Below, piece after piece: positions 45,965-55,328 of a stretch of DNA of 64,000 nucleotides. The stretch lies in contig QUMM01000014.1 of the NCBI GenBank assembly GCA_003435055.1, forward strand, positions 1-64,000. Direction: 5' to 3'. The notes under the pieces were generated by a model. It ran no database searches, was not told where the DNA came from, and worked only from the letters and a program-made list of their open reading frames with translations. The translations under genes were made by a program, and so were the position numbers. Numbering within the stretch: the stretch's first letter is position 1; the number at the start of each line of letters is the position of its first letter. The stretch is from Lachnospiraceae bacterium OF09-6. Lineage in GTDB: Bacteria > Bacillota > Clostridia > Lachnospirales > Lachnospiraceae.

Positions 45965-47432
45965 AAGTTCTGGCGATAGATCTGGGTACATCACAAATAA
46001 AGATCATGATTCTGAACAGTGCTATGGAAATAGAATATGTTGGCAGTTGCGATATACAACAATTTCAGAAAAAAGAGGATATTTAGAACAAGATCCTCAG
46101 GAGTGGAGAAAAGCATTAAGACATACACTGGAAAATCTGAAAAAGGAGATACCACTGGAAAAGATAGGTGCTATTTCATTTTCAGGACATATGAGTGGAC
46201 TTGTGGCTGTCGATCAAAACGGGGAGATTTTGAGACCGTGTATTCTGCTTGCCGATTCCAGAAGTCAGGAAGAGTGTCAGAATCTGGAAACAAGGACAGG
46301 AAAGCAAATACGAGAAATGACTGGGAATGAGGTTATTAACGCATTTTTGCTTCCCAAATTGTTATGGTTTAAAAAAAATGAAAATGATCTGTATCAGAAA
46401 ACCTGGCGCTTTATTTTACCGAAAGATTATTTACGGGGAACTTTAACGGGGCGGTATGAAACAGAATATACAGATGCGTACAATGCGCTTTGCCTGGATC
46501 CGATTAGCTGCCAATGGAATGATAATATTATAGAGGGCAGCGGATTGGACAGAGAAAAATTTCCGCCAGTGTTTAAACCATGGGATTTTGCGGGCAATGT
46601 TACAGATAAGGCAGAAGCAGAATATGGACTGCTCAGCGGAACACCAGTATTTTTCGGAGGTGCTGATATGGCTTGCCAGGCTCTGGGAAATCATTTGTTT
46701 TTTGATGGTGATTCTACATTGACGATAGGCACTTCCGCAACATTCCTTGTACAGACCTCAGAGGCAGACTGTAATTATACAGGAAAGATCACATATCATA
46801 AACATATTCTGCCAGAAAAACTGTATGCACTTGGTTCGCACTTTAATGGCGGGCTGGCAGTAAACTGGTTTGCGTCTGCACATGGAGAAACCGGGGAAAC
46901 AGATTACCGATTTGTACAAAAACTAGCAGAAGAGGCACTTGCTGTACCAGCTGGAAGTAATGGTGTCAGGACAATTCCTTTTTTGGCAGGAAGTGGATCA
47001 CCCTATTTTAAAGCAGCAGACTGTCAGACGGTTACAGGGATTTCAACAGCGACTACACGGGCTGATCTTTTCAAAAGTGAATTAGAAGGAATAACTTACA
47101 ATCTGAAAGAAACACTGGAATGTTTTCAGAAGCTGAGTAAGAACAGAATATCTGAGATTTTACTGGCCGGTGGGGGATGCAAGATAACAGGCTGGCCACA
47201 GATGACAGCGGATATTTTGGGAGTGCCTGTTTATCTTGCGCAAAATGAAGATGCATCAACAATTGGAGCAGCGATTATCGGTGCGTATGGAGTGGGAATT
47301 ATTAAGGACATGGAGCAGGCTGCAAAACAGTTGCTTCAGATAAAAACTTCTATATTCCCGGATATGGAAAAAACAAAATTATACGAAGGATATTTTGATG
47401 AATACAGAGAATTATACAGAAAAATGTCTTGA
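45961..47432 (+). CDS. FGGY family carbohydrate kinase, frameshifted
   Basis: A sugar kinase of about 490 aa (xylulose/ribulose/fuculose/erythritol kinase family). GTG at 45961 begins VKVLAIDLGTSQIKIM, the N-terminal ATP-fold strand. The frame then breaks at about 46043; adding one G to GTTGGCAG gives YVGQLRYTTISEKRGYLEQD. Later motifs: FSGHMSGLVAVDQNG, GGADMACQALG (phosphoryl-acceptor site), TIGTSATFLV and EILLAGGGCKITGWPQM. Substrate phosphorylation would trap the sugar moiety brought in by the ABC importer. It overlaps the upstream hydrolase by four bases. Confidence 0.83.
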
Positions 47433-48536
47433 TCTGTTGAAACATTTAATAAGTATCAATACGGTCAATCCACCAGCCAAGAACTGGCAGCAGCAGAGTA
47501 TCTGAGATTATTTCTTGAACCATATGGATTCAAATGCCATGTGCAGGAAGTAGAAGAAGGAAGAGCGAATCTGGTTGCTGAGTATGGCGAAGAAGGCACA
47601 GAATTAATTTTTAATGGACATCTGGATGTGGTACCGGTCACGGATAATTGGGCTACGGATCCATTTACAATGGTGGAAAAAAACGAAAAAATATATGCCA
47701 GAGGAAGCGCCGATATGAAAGGCGGTGTAGCAGCAATGTGTGTAGCAGCTATTACAGCAGCAGAACAAGGCCTAGTCAGAAAAGGCAGACTAAAACTGGT
47801 ATTTGTTGCGGATGAAGAATGCTCTAATCTTGGTACACATGCTTATTTTTCACAATATGGCAGATGTAAGGAAAATACCAAAGTCATTATTGGAGAACCT
47901 ACGAATCTGAAGGTAAATGTAGCTCACAGAGGTGTATCAAGAGATTATATTACTATATTAGGATCTTCTCGTCATGCAGGACTTCCATGGAGAAAAGATG
48001 ATCCGGTAAGCTGTGCTGCGTCAGCCATTCAGGTGCTGGACGGGTTGAATGAGTATTTTCAAGCTGTTAAGCATGAGATACTGCCAGTGCCGAGTATATC
48101 AGTAACCATGCTGGAGGCATATGAAAAAGATAATATTGCACCTGGCAAAGTAAAAATGCTGACAGACTGCAGGATACTTCCAGGTATGACACAGCAGGAA
48201 ATAGAAAACTTAATAAGAAAGACTCTTGAGAAAACTGGTATTCACTTTGAAATAGCGCCACACTTTTATATGCCAGGAGGTGCTCTTTCTATCCATAATG
48301 AAATGGTTCATACCTGTAATAAAATTATTGAGACGGTATTACAGCAAGAAGCAGAACCAGTTGCATTTCCAGCATCCTGCGAACAATGCTTCTGGATTGA
48401 AAATGGAGCGGATGCCCTGATTCTTGGACCAGGAGATATCAAACAGGCACATACTGATAATGAGTATGTAGAAAAACAACAACTGTTACAGGCAGTGGAG
48501 ATATATCGTCAGATTATTACCAGTTATCTTCAGTAA
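47398..48536 (+). CDS. M20 family peptidase/deacylase, frameshifted near the N-terminus
   Basis: A zinc-dependent hydrolase of the M20 family (ArgE/DapE-like), about 380 aa. The ATG at 47398 lies inside the kinase end and reads MNTENYTEKCLDLLKHLISI; at about 47483 one G is missing, and restoring it gives NPPGQELAAAEYLRLFLEP. Zinc ligands: FNGHLDVVPV, ARGSADMKGG, VADEECSN and GEPTNL. M20 enzymes remove an acyl or aminoacyl group from an amine. It may split an N-acyl or amino-acid conjugate made available by the earlier hydrolases. Confidence 0.82.
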
Positions 48537-48574
48537 GCAGAGGTTCTATATGAAAAGAAAGAGGTGAATGAAAC

Positions 48575-49678
48575 ATGATTATGAATGAGAATTTGCGTGA
48601 ACTGCCAACTCCTGCAGTTGTAATTGATCTGGATATGGCAGAAGAAAATATTCGCGTGATGCAAAAAAATGCAGAAAAACATGGATTAGCGCACAGACCG
48701 CATATAAAAACGCATCGTGCCGGATATTTTGCAAAAAAGCAGATTGAAATGGGATGCAAGGGTATTACATGTGCAAAACTCGGAGAAGCAGAGATCATGG
48801 CAGATGATGGAATAAAAGATATATTTATTGCTTATCCGATTATTGGGGAAGATAAACTGCAACGCTTATATCAACTTGCAAAGCGTGTAAAAGTATCAAC
48901 GATTGTGAATTCCTTAAAGGGTGCAAGAGACTTAAGTACATTTTTTACTGAAAGAAATACACAGATTGAAGTTTTGATTGAAGTGGATGGTGGATTAAAC
49001 AGAGGTGGGATCAAACCTGGTGAGCCAACATTAGAATTTGCTGAGAAGATCAGAAATGAATCTGGACTGAAAATAAATGGCTTAATGTATTATGGCGGGT
49101 TGATATATGGGGCGAGAAATATCGGAGAGCTGGAAGAATTTACCAGAAAAGAACATGATAATCTGGTAACTACGGCAGAACTTTTAAAGCAGCATGGATT
49201 CCAGATAAATGTTTTAAGTGCCGGTTCCAGTTTCTCCGGGAAAAAACCTGAGTTATTGGAAGGAATAACAGAAATACGAAGTGGTCACTATATTTTTAAT
49301 GACTGTGGACAACTAGACATAGGCCTGGCAAGTCCGGAACAGTGTGCATTAAATGTGGTTACTACGGTAGTCGCAAAACCAGATGATCATACTGTGATCT
49401 GTGACGTGGGTACAAAATCTTTGACATCTGATCAGTGTCATTATCGAGAGGGGTATGGATATGTCATGGAACATCCGGAAATTCAGATATATTCCCTAAA
49501 TGAAGAACATGCCTTTCTGAGAACAGAAGAAGAAAACCCACTTCAGGTGGGAGACAAGATTGCCATAATCCCCAATCATGCATGTGTTGTGACAAATCTG
49601 GCAGAAAAAGTGTACGGATTCCGTAATGGAAAATTAGACCAGATGATTGTAATAGATGCAAAAGGAAAGAGTGTATAG
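48575..49678 (+). CDS. D-threonine aldolase/D-serine dehydratase-like PLP enzyme (alanine-racemase fold)
   Basis: A 367-aa PLP enzyme. The PLP lysine is in RPHIKTHRAG. The N-terminal TPAVVIDLDMAEENIRVM starts an alanine-racemase-type barrel. The C-terminal IIPNHACVV holds the H-x-C zinc motif of D-threonine aldolase and DSD1-type D-serine dehydratases. Such enzymes cleave or dehydrate D-amino acids. A GAGG-type site precedes the start (an ATG two codons on is also possible). A RidA homologue two genes later would clear the enamine intermediates released by a dehydratase. Confidence 0.85.
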   Translation: MIMNENLRELPTPAVVIDLDMAEENIRVMQKNAEKHGLAHRPHIKTHRAGYFAKKQIEMGCKGITCAKLGEAEIMADDGIKDIFIAYPIIGEDKLQRLYQLAKRVKVSTIVNSLKGARDLSTFFTERNTQIEVLIEVDGGLNRGGIKPGEPTLEFAEKIRNESGLKINGLMYYGGLIYGARNIGELEEFTRKEHDNLVTTAELLKQHGFQINVLSAGSSFSGKKPELLEGITEIRSGHYIFNDCGQLDIGLASPEQCALNVVTTVVAKPDDHTVICDVGTKSLTSDQCHYREGYGYVMEHPEIQIYSLNEEHAFLRTEEENPLQVGDKIAIIPNHACVVTNLAEKVYGFRNGKLDQMIVIDAKGKSV

Positions 49679-49680
49679 AA

Positions 49681-50430
49681 ATGAGACTAAATAACAGAAT
49701 ATCAATTGTAGCATCTGGAACGGATGGAATTGGACTGAGTAAAGAAGCAGATGCTACTGTGTATTTAGTAAATGGAAAGTCTGAGTGCGCTTTGGTAGAT
49801 GCCGGATTTGGAAATACAACAGAATTAATTTGTGATGAGATTCAAAGAGACGGGTATCAGCTGTCAGATGTTAAAAAGATCATTTTGACACATGGACATG
49901 CCGATCATGCAGGAGGAGTATTAGAACTTGCAAAGCGAATTGGGGCAAAGGTCTATGCTATGGAAAGTACAGCACTGGCAATGGAAAATGCAGATATGGA
50001 GTTCTTTTCTATGAATGCAGCGAAGAAGGCAGGGATGTTTCCAGATGATTTTATATTGAAAGCCTGTGAAGTTTATCCATTGGCAGACGGACAGCAAATA
50101 AAGGTAGGGGATCTGTGTTTAAATGCTATGGTCACAGAAGGTCATTGTGCAGGGCATATGTCTTACTGGGGGGATATGGATGGGGTACGATATTTATTCT
50201 CTGGTGATGCAATATTTTATCATGGGAAGATATCTGTTTTGGCAACCGCAGACAGTAATATACCAATGTATATGAGAACCATAAAACGGTTATATCAGTT
50301 GAAACCAGATGCGTTACTTCCTGGTCATGGATGTTTTACATTATCTGGTGCGGATAAGCATATTAAGAAGGCAATGGGATATGTAAAACGCCTGGAGTTA
50401 CCAAAAAACTATAATGAAGATTTATATTAA
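49681..50430 (+). CDS. Metallo-beta-lactamase-fold hydrolase
   Basis: A 249-aa protein of the MBL fold. LTHGHADHAGG gives the H-x-H-x-D-H metal motif; TEGHCAGHMSYW, FSGDAIF and LLPGHG provide the other ligands. It starts two bases after the previous stop. Lactonases, glyoxalases and esterases all share this fold, so specificity cannot be told. In the operon it could hydrolyse a lactone or thioester intermediate. Confidence 0.84.
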   Translation: MRLNNRISIVASGTDGIGLSKEADATVYLVNGKSECALVDAGFGNTTELICDEIQRDGYQLSDVKKIILTHGHADHAGGVLELAKRIGAKVYAMESTALAMENADMEFFSMNAAKKAGMFPDDFILKACEVYPLADGQQIKVGDLCLNAMVTEGHCAGHMSYWGDMDGVRYLFSGDAIFYHGKISVLATADSNIPMYMRTIKRLYQLKPDALLPGHGCFTLSGADKHIKKAMGYVKRLELPKNYNEDLY

Positions 50431-50449
50431 TTTTAAGGAGGATAAAAAA

Positions 50450-50917
50450 ATGAAAGATGTATATGAAATCATGAAAGAGCAGAATATTATTTTACCAAAG
50501 GCTCCAAAGAAAGGTGGTATCTATACACCAGTTATGGAATTTGGCGAAAAGTTTTTATATTGCTCAGGATGTGGCCCTAAATTGGATAACGGGGAAACTG
50601 TGATTGGAAAACTGGGAAAAGATCTTACACTGGAAGAAGGGCAGCATGCTGCACGTAACTGCATATTAAATCTTTTAGCCAATCTGGAAGAAAAAACAGG
50701 AGATTTAAACAAGATTAAACGTTTTGTAAAAGTGCTTGCATTTGTAAACAGTGTTGATACTTTTACGGATCAGCCAGCAGTAGTGAATGGGGGATCTGAA
50801 TTGATACATAACTTATTTGGTGATGAAGCAGGGCTTCCGGCGCGTTCTGCGATTGGAACCAATGCGCTTCCAGGTGGCATTGCATGTGAAATCGAAGTAC
50901 TTGTAGAATTAAAATAG
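50450..50917 (+). CDS. RidA family (YjgF/YER057c/UK114) protein
   Basis: A 155-aa member of the enamine/imine deaminase family. LPARSAIGTNALPGGIACEI holds the conserved arginine and the E-x-E end; FLYCSGCGPKLDNG is the N-terminal Y-x-S-G motif. It is a little longer than RidA (about 130 aa) with an N-terminal extension. The ATG at 50450 follows AAGGAGGATAAAAAA; a longer frame from 50414 lacks a ribosome site. RidA hydrolyses 2-aminoacrylate and related intermediates to keto acids plus ammonia, which fits the PLP enzyme two genes upstream. It is the last gene of the operon. Confidence 0.88.
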   Translation: MKDVYEIMKEQNIILPKAPKKGGIYTPVMEFGEKFLYCSGCGPKLDNGETVIGKLGKDLTLEEGQHAARNCILNLLANLEEKTGDLNKIKRFVKVLAFVNSVDTFTDQPAVVNGGSELIHNLFGDEAGLPARSAIGTNALPGGIACEIEVLVELK

Positions 50918-50930
50918 TTGAAATAAACAG

Positions 50931-50970
50931 ATAGCCTTGCTCGATAATCAAAGTTGCTGAGTAAGGCTAT
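50931..50970. terminator. Bidirectional terminator at the end of the catabolic operon
   Basis: ATAGCCTTGCTC (50931-50942) pairs with GAGTAAGGCTAT (50959-50970), with one mismatch, between the convergent RidA and response-regulator genes. Confidence 0.8.
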
Positions 50971-50972
50971 TA

Positions 50973-51646
50973 TTAATCCATCACACACGCTTTATACCCC
51001 AGTCCCCGTATGGTATGGATAGAGAAGTCTCTGCTGTCTGCGAATCGCTTCCGAAGTCTTCCGATATGTACACTGACGGTAGCCTCTGTGGATTCGGATT
51101 CTGGTCCCCAGATGTCATCCATCAGCTGTTCTCGCGTGAAGATCTGGTTCGGATAAGAGAGCAGCTTATATAACAGATAGAATTCCTTTTGAGGAAGGAT
51201 AGATTCTTCGCCATGGGTGGATACTGTCAGGGTATCATAGTCCAAAGTGGTATCACCGACCTTTAGCTCATGTTCAGATACGATCTTCGCCCGGCGCAGC
51301 AATGCCCGGATTCGCAGCAGCATCTCATCTTCATCCACAGGACAGACCATATAGTCATCCACTCCCATGAGAAATCCCTTTTTCACATCTTTCGCCATAT
51401 GCTTTGGTGCAATCATCAGATTGGCATATCATTTCCACAGTCTCGCAGCATTTTGGTCAGTGTAAATCCATCCATACCTGGCATGAGTGCGGAAACCAAA
51501 AGCAGGTCGATCTTTTTTTCTTCCAGCATATGAAGCGCAATGGAAGCGGAATCGGCACAAATTGGCTGATAACCGGAATGGGAAAGTATAGCGTGATAAT
51601 AGCGTCTGGAATTTTTATCATCATCTACAATTAAAATGCGAAACAT
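50973..51646 (-). CDS. Atypical OmpR-family response regulator with degenerate receiver, frameshifted
   Basis: The gene starts at 51646 after AGGGGGATATT and reads MFRILIVDDDKNSRRYYHAI. It breaks near 51416, where one missing base separates CGNDMPI from MIAPKHMAKDVKKG. The C-terminal winged helix is intact (LPQKEFYLLYKLL, EATVSVHIGRLRKRF). In the receiver the phosphoacceptor position is Ser (LLLVSALMPGMDG), the conserved Thr is Ala (LMIAPKHM) and the conserved Lys is Cys (YMVCPVDED), although the acidic pair (VDDD) remains. It is thus unlikely to be phosphorylated in the usual way. No kinase gene is adjacent. It is divergent from the NEW3/ABC operon, its likely target. Confidence 0.82.
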
Positions 51647-51761
51647 AATATCCCCCTGATCATTTTTATCGAAACACAGTATAACACCAAAATCTGGAAA
51701 AACAGCAAAGTTCACTGAATTTTCACAAGTTCACAATATGTTCAAAATTTCGTTCCTTTTA

Positions 51762-51793
51762 TTTAAATTTAGTTTAAATTCAGGTTTTACTAT
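51762..51793 (+). promoter_or_regulatory. Direct repeats and -10-like element in the divergent promoter region
   Basis: TTTAAATT occurs at 51762-51769 and 51773-51780, exactly 11 bp apart, with TACTAT (51788-51793) downstream as a possible -10. OmpR-family regulators bind such 11-bp direct repeats; a second, weaker set (TTCACA/TTCAAA-type) lies at 51722-51745. Confidence 0.5.
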
Positions 51794-51888
51794 AGCGTCA
51801 GCAAACGGGGCAGGCGAGTGCCAGAACGGACAGTTCTCAAAAGCCCTGAACAGAGAAGTAAATTTGGAAGCAAAGGAGTATGCAGATC

Positions 51889-53166
51889 ATGAGAAAGAGA
51901 CAACTGTATTTGAACAATCAGTACACTACAAATGAGAAAGGAAGAGGCAAGCGATCCAGATTAAAGACGATTGGTATGACAGCAGCACTTCTGAGTATGG
52001 TCAGTCTCGTGACACCTGCAGCAGTCTATGCCGCACCACAGACTGATACTGAGACACAGGAAGTGACCTCAGCCAGTGCATTTGAAATGAGCACCGCTTA
52101 TCCAGGTATTTCTGTAAAACCAGGTGAGACCACTACATTTGATCTGGACTTTATCAATCAGACCGGCAGCGGTCAGGATGCAGCACTTAGCATTAAGGAT
52201 CTGCCGGACGGATGGGATGGATATTTCCGTGGAAATGGCGGCCAGATCAATAAAGTACATATTCAGTCATCCAAAGACGTGTCAGAAGGTCTGGCAACTT
52301 TAAGTCTGACAGTTCCAGAAGGAACAGCAGAAGGTGACTACAATGTTACAGTAGAAGCAGTCACAGACGACGGGGAAACCAGTGATGTGACATTGACACT
52401 GAATGTATCAGAGGAAGAGAACGGAGCCAGTACCTTTACTGCAGAATATGCAGAGCAGCAGGCAGCATCTGGTACCGCATTCAGCTTTGATACCACATTG
52501 GTAAATAACAAAGGAACGGAACAGTCTTTCAGTCTTTCCGCAGAAGCACCGGAAGGATGGCAGGTAACATTTACTCCATCCGGAGAAAGCAATGCAGTAG
52601 CAAGCCTGAACGTAGATGCGGGTGCCAGCCAGGGTATTACCGTAGCAATTACACCGCCTGAGACATTGACACAGGGAGATTACACCATTCCGATTTCTGC
52701 AATTTCCTCTTCAGAAAAGCTGTCAACAGAACTGAAAATGACCATTACCGGATCTTATGCAGTGGAAGTATCCACACCAAGTGGTAACTTAAGTGTAGAT
52801 GCTTATGCTAATGCAAAGAAAGCAGTAACCTTATCCATTACCAATACAGGTAACGTTGATCTGACGAATCTGAATCTGACATCTTCTGCAGCCAGCAACT
52901 GGGATGTGAGCTTTGATGAATCTACGATTGATCTTCTGGAAGCAGGTGCTACCAAGGAAGTAACTGCTTATATTACACCGGATTCGGATGCAATTACCGG
53001 TGATTATGTAGCCTCTGTCACAGCAGCGAATGATGTAGCTACTTCTACCGCAAGCCTGCGTGTATCCGTAAAGACACGTACCAGCTGGGGACTGGCAGCA
53101 GTTGCCATCATTGTAGTTCTGGGAGCAGGTCTTGGCTATGTATTTAAAAAATACGGGAGAAGATAA
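51889..53166 (+). CDS. NEW3-domain membrane-anchored protein (COG1470-like), ABC-associated
   Basis: A 425-aa exported protein. It has an N-terminal basic segment and signal helix (MTAALLSMVSLVTPAAVYAA), then three repeats of the NEW3/Ig-like beta-sandwich (YPGISVKPGETTTFDLDFIN is the first core). A C-terminal membrane anchor (WGLAAVAIIVVLGAGLGYVF) is followed by a basic tail. The family almost always precedes an ABC-2 ATPase and permease, as here. It probably gives the transporter an extracellular binding or scaffolding part. AAAGGAG lies ten bases before ATG 51889; ATG 51880 is too close to the ribosome site. Confidence 0.83.
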   Translation: MRKRQLYLNNQYTTNEKGRGKRSRLKTIGMTAALLSMVSLVTPAAVYAAPQTDTETQEVTSASAFEMSTAYPGISVKPGETTTFDLDFINQTGSGQDAALSIKDLPDGWDGYFRGNGGQINKVHIQSSKDVSEGLATLSLTVPEGTAEGDYNVTVEAVTDDGETSDVTLTLNVSEEENGASTFTAEYAEQQAASGTAFSFDTTLVNNKGTEQSFSLSAEAPEGWQVTFTPSGESNAVASLNVDAGASQGITVAITPPETLTQGDYTIPISAISSSEKLSTELKMTITGSYAVEVSTPSGNLSVDAYANAKKAVTLSITNTGNVDLTNLNLTSSAASNWDVSFDESTIDLLEAGATKEVTAYITPDSDAITGDYVASVTAANDVATSTASLRVSVKTRTSWGLAAVAIIVVLGAGLGYVFKKYGRR

Positions 53167-53169
53167 GTT

Positions 53170-54189
53170 ATGGGCGAAGTAATTATTCAGACAAGTGGGC
53201 TGACGAAGCGTTATGGTGAAAAGACTGCGGTGAATCAGTTAAACCTGTCTATCAAAAAAGGTGAGATATTTGGTCTGCTGGGGCCTAACGGTGCCGGCAA
53301 AACCACAACGATCCTGATGCTTCTGGGTCTGACAGAACCGAGTGCCGGTACAGCTGCGATCTGCGGGATGGATTGTACCAGAAACGCCCTTGGCATCAAG
53401 AAGATTGTTGGATATCTGCCGGATAATCCAGGCTTTTACCAGGATCTGACCGGCAGACAGAATCTGGCATTTACCGGACGTCTGAATGGATTGTCTGAAG
53501 AAGAAATAAAGAAGCGCAGTGATGAGGCACTGAAGCGTGTCAGACTGGAAGATGCAGCGGATAAAAAGACGGGCACTTATTCCAAAGGTATGCGTCAGAG
53601 ACTTGGCATTGCAGATGTGTTGATGAAGGATCCGGAGATTATCATCATGGATGAACCAACACTGGGACTGGATCCGGAAGGTATGCGTGAGCTTCTGGAA
53701 TTAATGACACAGATGTCAAAGGAAGATGGCAGAACGCTGTTGATTTCTTCCCATCAGTTGTATCAGGTACAGCAGATCTGTGACCGGGTTGGCATTTTTG
53801 TAAACGGTAATCTGATAGCCTGTGGAGAGATCGAAGATCTGGGGCATCAGGTGCAGGACAGTACGAAGTATTCTCTGGAACTGCAGGTTGACCCATGTGA
53901 TGATAAAGTATTGGCAGAGATCAGTAGACAGCCGGGAGTGTCCAGTATTCAGAAGGAAGGAAATATGTTTGTGGTAGAATCGAAGTATGATATTCGTTCT
54001 CAGCTGACGTCCTTCCTGGGCAGCCATGAATATACGATTCAACATCTCCATCAGAGAGGCGGAGATCTGGATGCCATCTATCGGATGTACTTTGAGCGGG
54101 CAGAAGCAGAGGCAGAAGCCATTGCCATGAAAGCCACCCAGAAGGGAAAATTACATAACAGATTATTCAGGGGAGGTGGCACGAAATGA
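53170..54189 (+). CDS. ABC transporter ATP-binding protein (ABC-2 exporter type)
   Basis: A 339-aa ATPase. Walker A is GPNGAGKTTTILMLLGL, signature TYSKGMRQRLGIADVL, Walker B EIIIMDEPTLGLDPEG and the switch histidine in LISSHQL. The last 120 residues are a C-terminal extension (DUF4162-like fold region with VDPCDDKVLAEISRQ) common in drug and Cu-type ABC-2 exporters. The gene lies three bases after the NEW3 gene and overlaps the permease by four bases. The substrate is unknown. Confidence 0.9.
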   Translation: MGEVIIQTSGLTKRYGEKTAVNQLNLSIKKGEIFGLLGPNGAGKTTTILMLLGLTEPSAGTAAICGMDCTRNALGIKKIVGYLPDNPGFYQDLTGRQNLAFTGRLNGLSEEEIKKRSDEALKRVRLEDAADKKTGTYSKGMRQRLGIADVLMKDPEIIIMDEPTLGLDPEGMRELLELMTQMSKEDGRTLLISSHQLYQVQQICDRVGIFVNGNLIACGEIEDLGHQVQDSTKYSLELQVDPCDDKVLAEISRQPGVSSIQKEGNMFVVESKYDIRSQLTSFLGSHEYTIQHLHQRGGDLDAIYRMYFERAEAEAEAIAMKATQKGKLHNRLFRGGGTK

Positions 54190-55193
54190 CCGCAGCAGTA
54201 TTAAAAAAAGAAAAGGCAGCCGTGAAAAAAGAGACCGGTAACCATGCTGGAAAACATACTGGCCTGATGGCACTCTATCATAAAGAACTGGCAGATCATC
54301 TGCGCAGTAAGCGTTTCCTGATCATCCTGTTATTGATTCTGGGAACCAGTATTGCCAGTCTGTATGGAGCAGTAAGTGGTTTGTCGGATGCCATATCCCA
54401 GGATAGTAACTTTGTATTTTTGAAAATTTATACCACCAGTGGCAATTCCATTCCATCTTTCATGAGTATCATTGCTCTGATGGGTCCATTCGTGGGATTG
54501 ACTCTTGGATTTGATGCTATTAACAGTGAGCGAAACAATGGGACGCTGAATCGACTGGTGGCACAGCCAATTTACCGCGATTCGATCATCATTGGAAAGT
54601 TCCTGGCAGGAAATGCTGTGATTATGATCATGGTATTTACGATGGGTATTTTTGTAGGAGCTGTTGGCGTTATGGCAACTGGTCTGGTACCACAGACCGA
54701 AGAGGTACTGAGAGTACTGACATTCCTGATTTTCACCGTGGTCTATATGGACTTCTGGCTGGGACTGTCGATTCTGTTCTCAGTTGTGTGCAGACATTCT
54801 GCTACATCTGCTATGGCGGTTATCGCTCTGTGGATCTTCTTTACCATCTTTATGAGCATGGTAGCAAATATCATTGCCAATGCGGCATACCCGATTACCA
54901 CACAGTATCAGGCGATGCTGAATACGATGAACAATTATACTCTGAAGCTGGGGCTGAACCGTATTTCTCCATATTATCTGTATAGTGAAGCGGTTTCAAC
55001 GGTTATGAATCCTACTGTTCGTTCCGTCAATGTAGTCACTATGCAGCAGCTGGAAGGTGCCATTTCAGGATACCTGTCCTTTGGACAGAGCCTGCTTCTG
55101 GTATGGCCGCATCTGACTGGATTGATTGCGCTGATGCTGGTAGCATTTGGTGGATCTTATATCGGATTTATGAGACAGGAGATCAGAAATTAA
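54186..55193 (+). CDS. ABC-2 type transporter permease
   Basis: A 335-aa permease with six membrane segments (for example FLIILLLILGTSIASLYGA and LLLVWPHLTGLIALMLVAFG). FDAINSERNNGTLNRLVAQP is the conserved E-R-x-x-G-T/S-L motif of ABC-2 permeases. An N-terminal basic cytoplasmic extension (about 35 residues) is unusual. It forms a complex with the ATPase and probably the NEW3 protein. A promoter-plus-hairpin region of the next gene follows. Confidence 0.88.
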   Translation: MTAAVLKKEKAAVKKETGNHAGKHTGLMALYHKELADHLRSKRFLIILLLILGTSIASLYGAVSGLSDAISQDSNFVFLKIYTTSGNSIPSFMSIIALMGPFVGLTLGFDAINSERNNGTLNRLVAQPIYRDSIIIGKFLAGNAVIMIMVFTMGIFVGAVGVMATGLVPQTEEVLRVLTFLIFTVVYMDFWLGLSILFSVVCRHSATSAMAVIALWIFFTIFMSMVANIIANAAYPITTQYQAMLNTMNNYTLKLGLNRISPYYLYSEAVSTVMNPTVRSVNVVTMQQLEGAISGYLSFGQSLLLVWPHLTGLIALMLVAFGGSYIGFMRQEIRN

Positions 55194-55212
55194 GAGATTT
55201 GTGAAAAAGTCC

Positions 55213-55241
55213 TTGACAGCAGAGACAAAAGAGAATAATGT
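55213..55241 (+). promoter_or_regulatory. Promoter of the MATE gene
   Basis: TTGACA (55213-55218), 17-bp spacer, TAATGT (55236-55241). The predicted transcript would start about base 55248, directly at the foot of a terminator-like hairpin. Confidence 0.55.
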
Positions 55242-55248
55242 GAGGTAG

Positions 55249-55288
55249 AAAAAGTTCTGGCTTGCTTTTATGCAGGGCAGAACTTTTT
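55249..55288 (+). terminator. Terminator-like hairpin in the MATE leader
   Basis: AAAAAGTTCTG (55249-55259) and CAGAACTTTTT (55278-55288) form an 11-bp stem, with GCTTGC/GCAGGG as a loose inner helix, ending in TTTTT. It may end the ABC operon or act as an attenuator for the MATE gene. Confidence 0.65.
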
Positions 55289-55328
55289 GATGGAAAATTA
55301 TTGAAGTTGTATCATGAGGAAGAATGTT

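Noticed and set aside
51416..51715. A regulator start at 51715, before the response-regulator receiver
   Set aside because: The first 23 residues (MNFAVFPDFG...) have no ribosome site; MFRILIVDDD at 51646 follows AGGGGGATATT.
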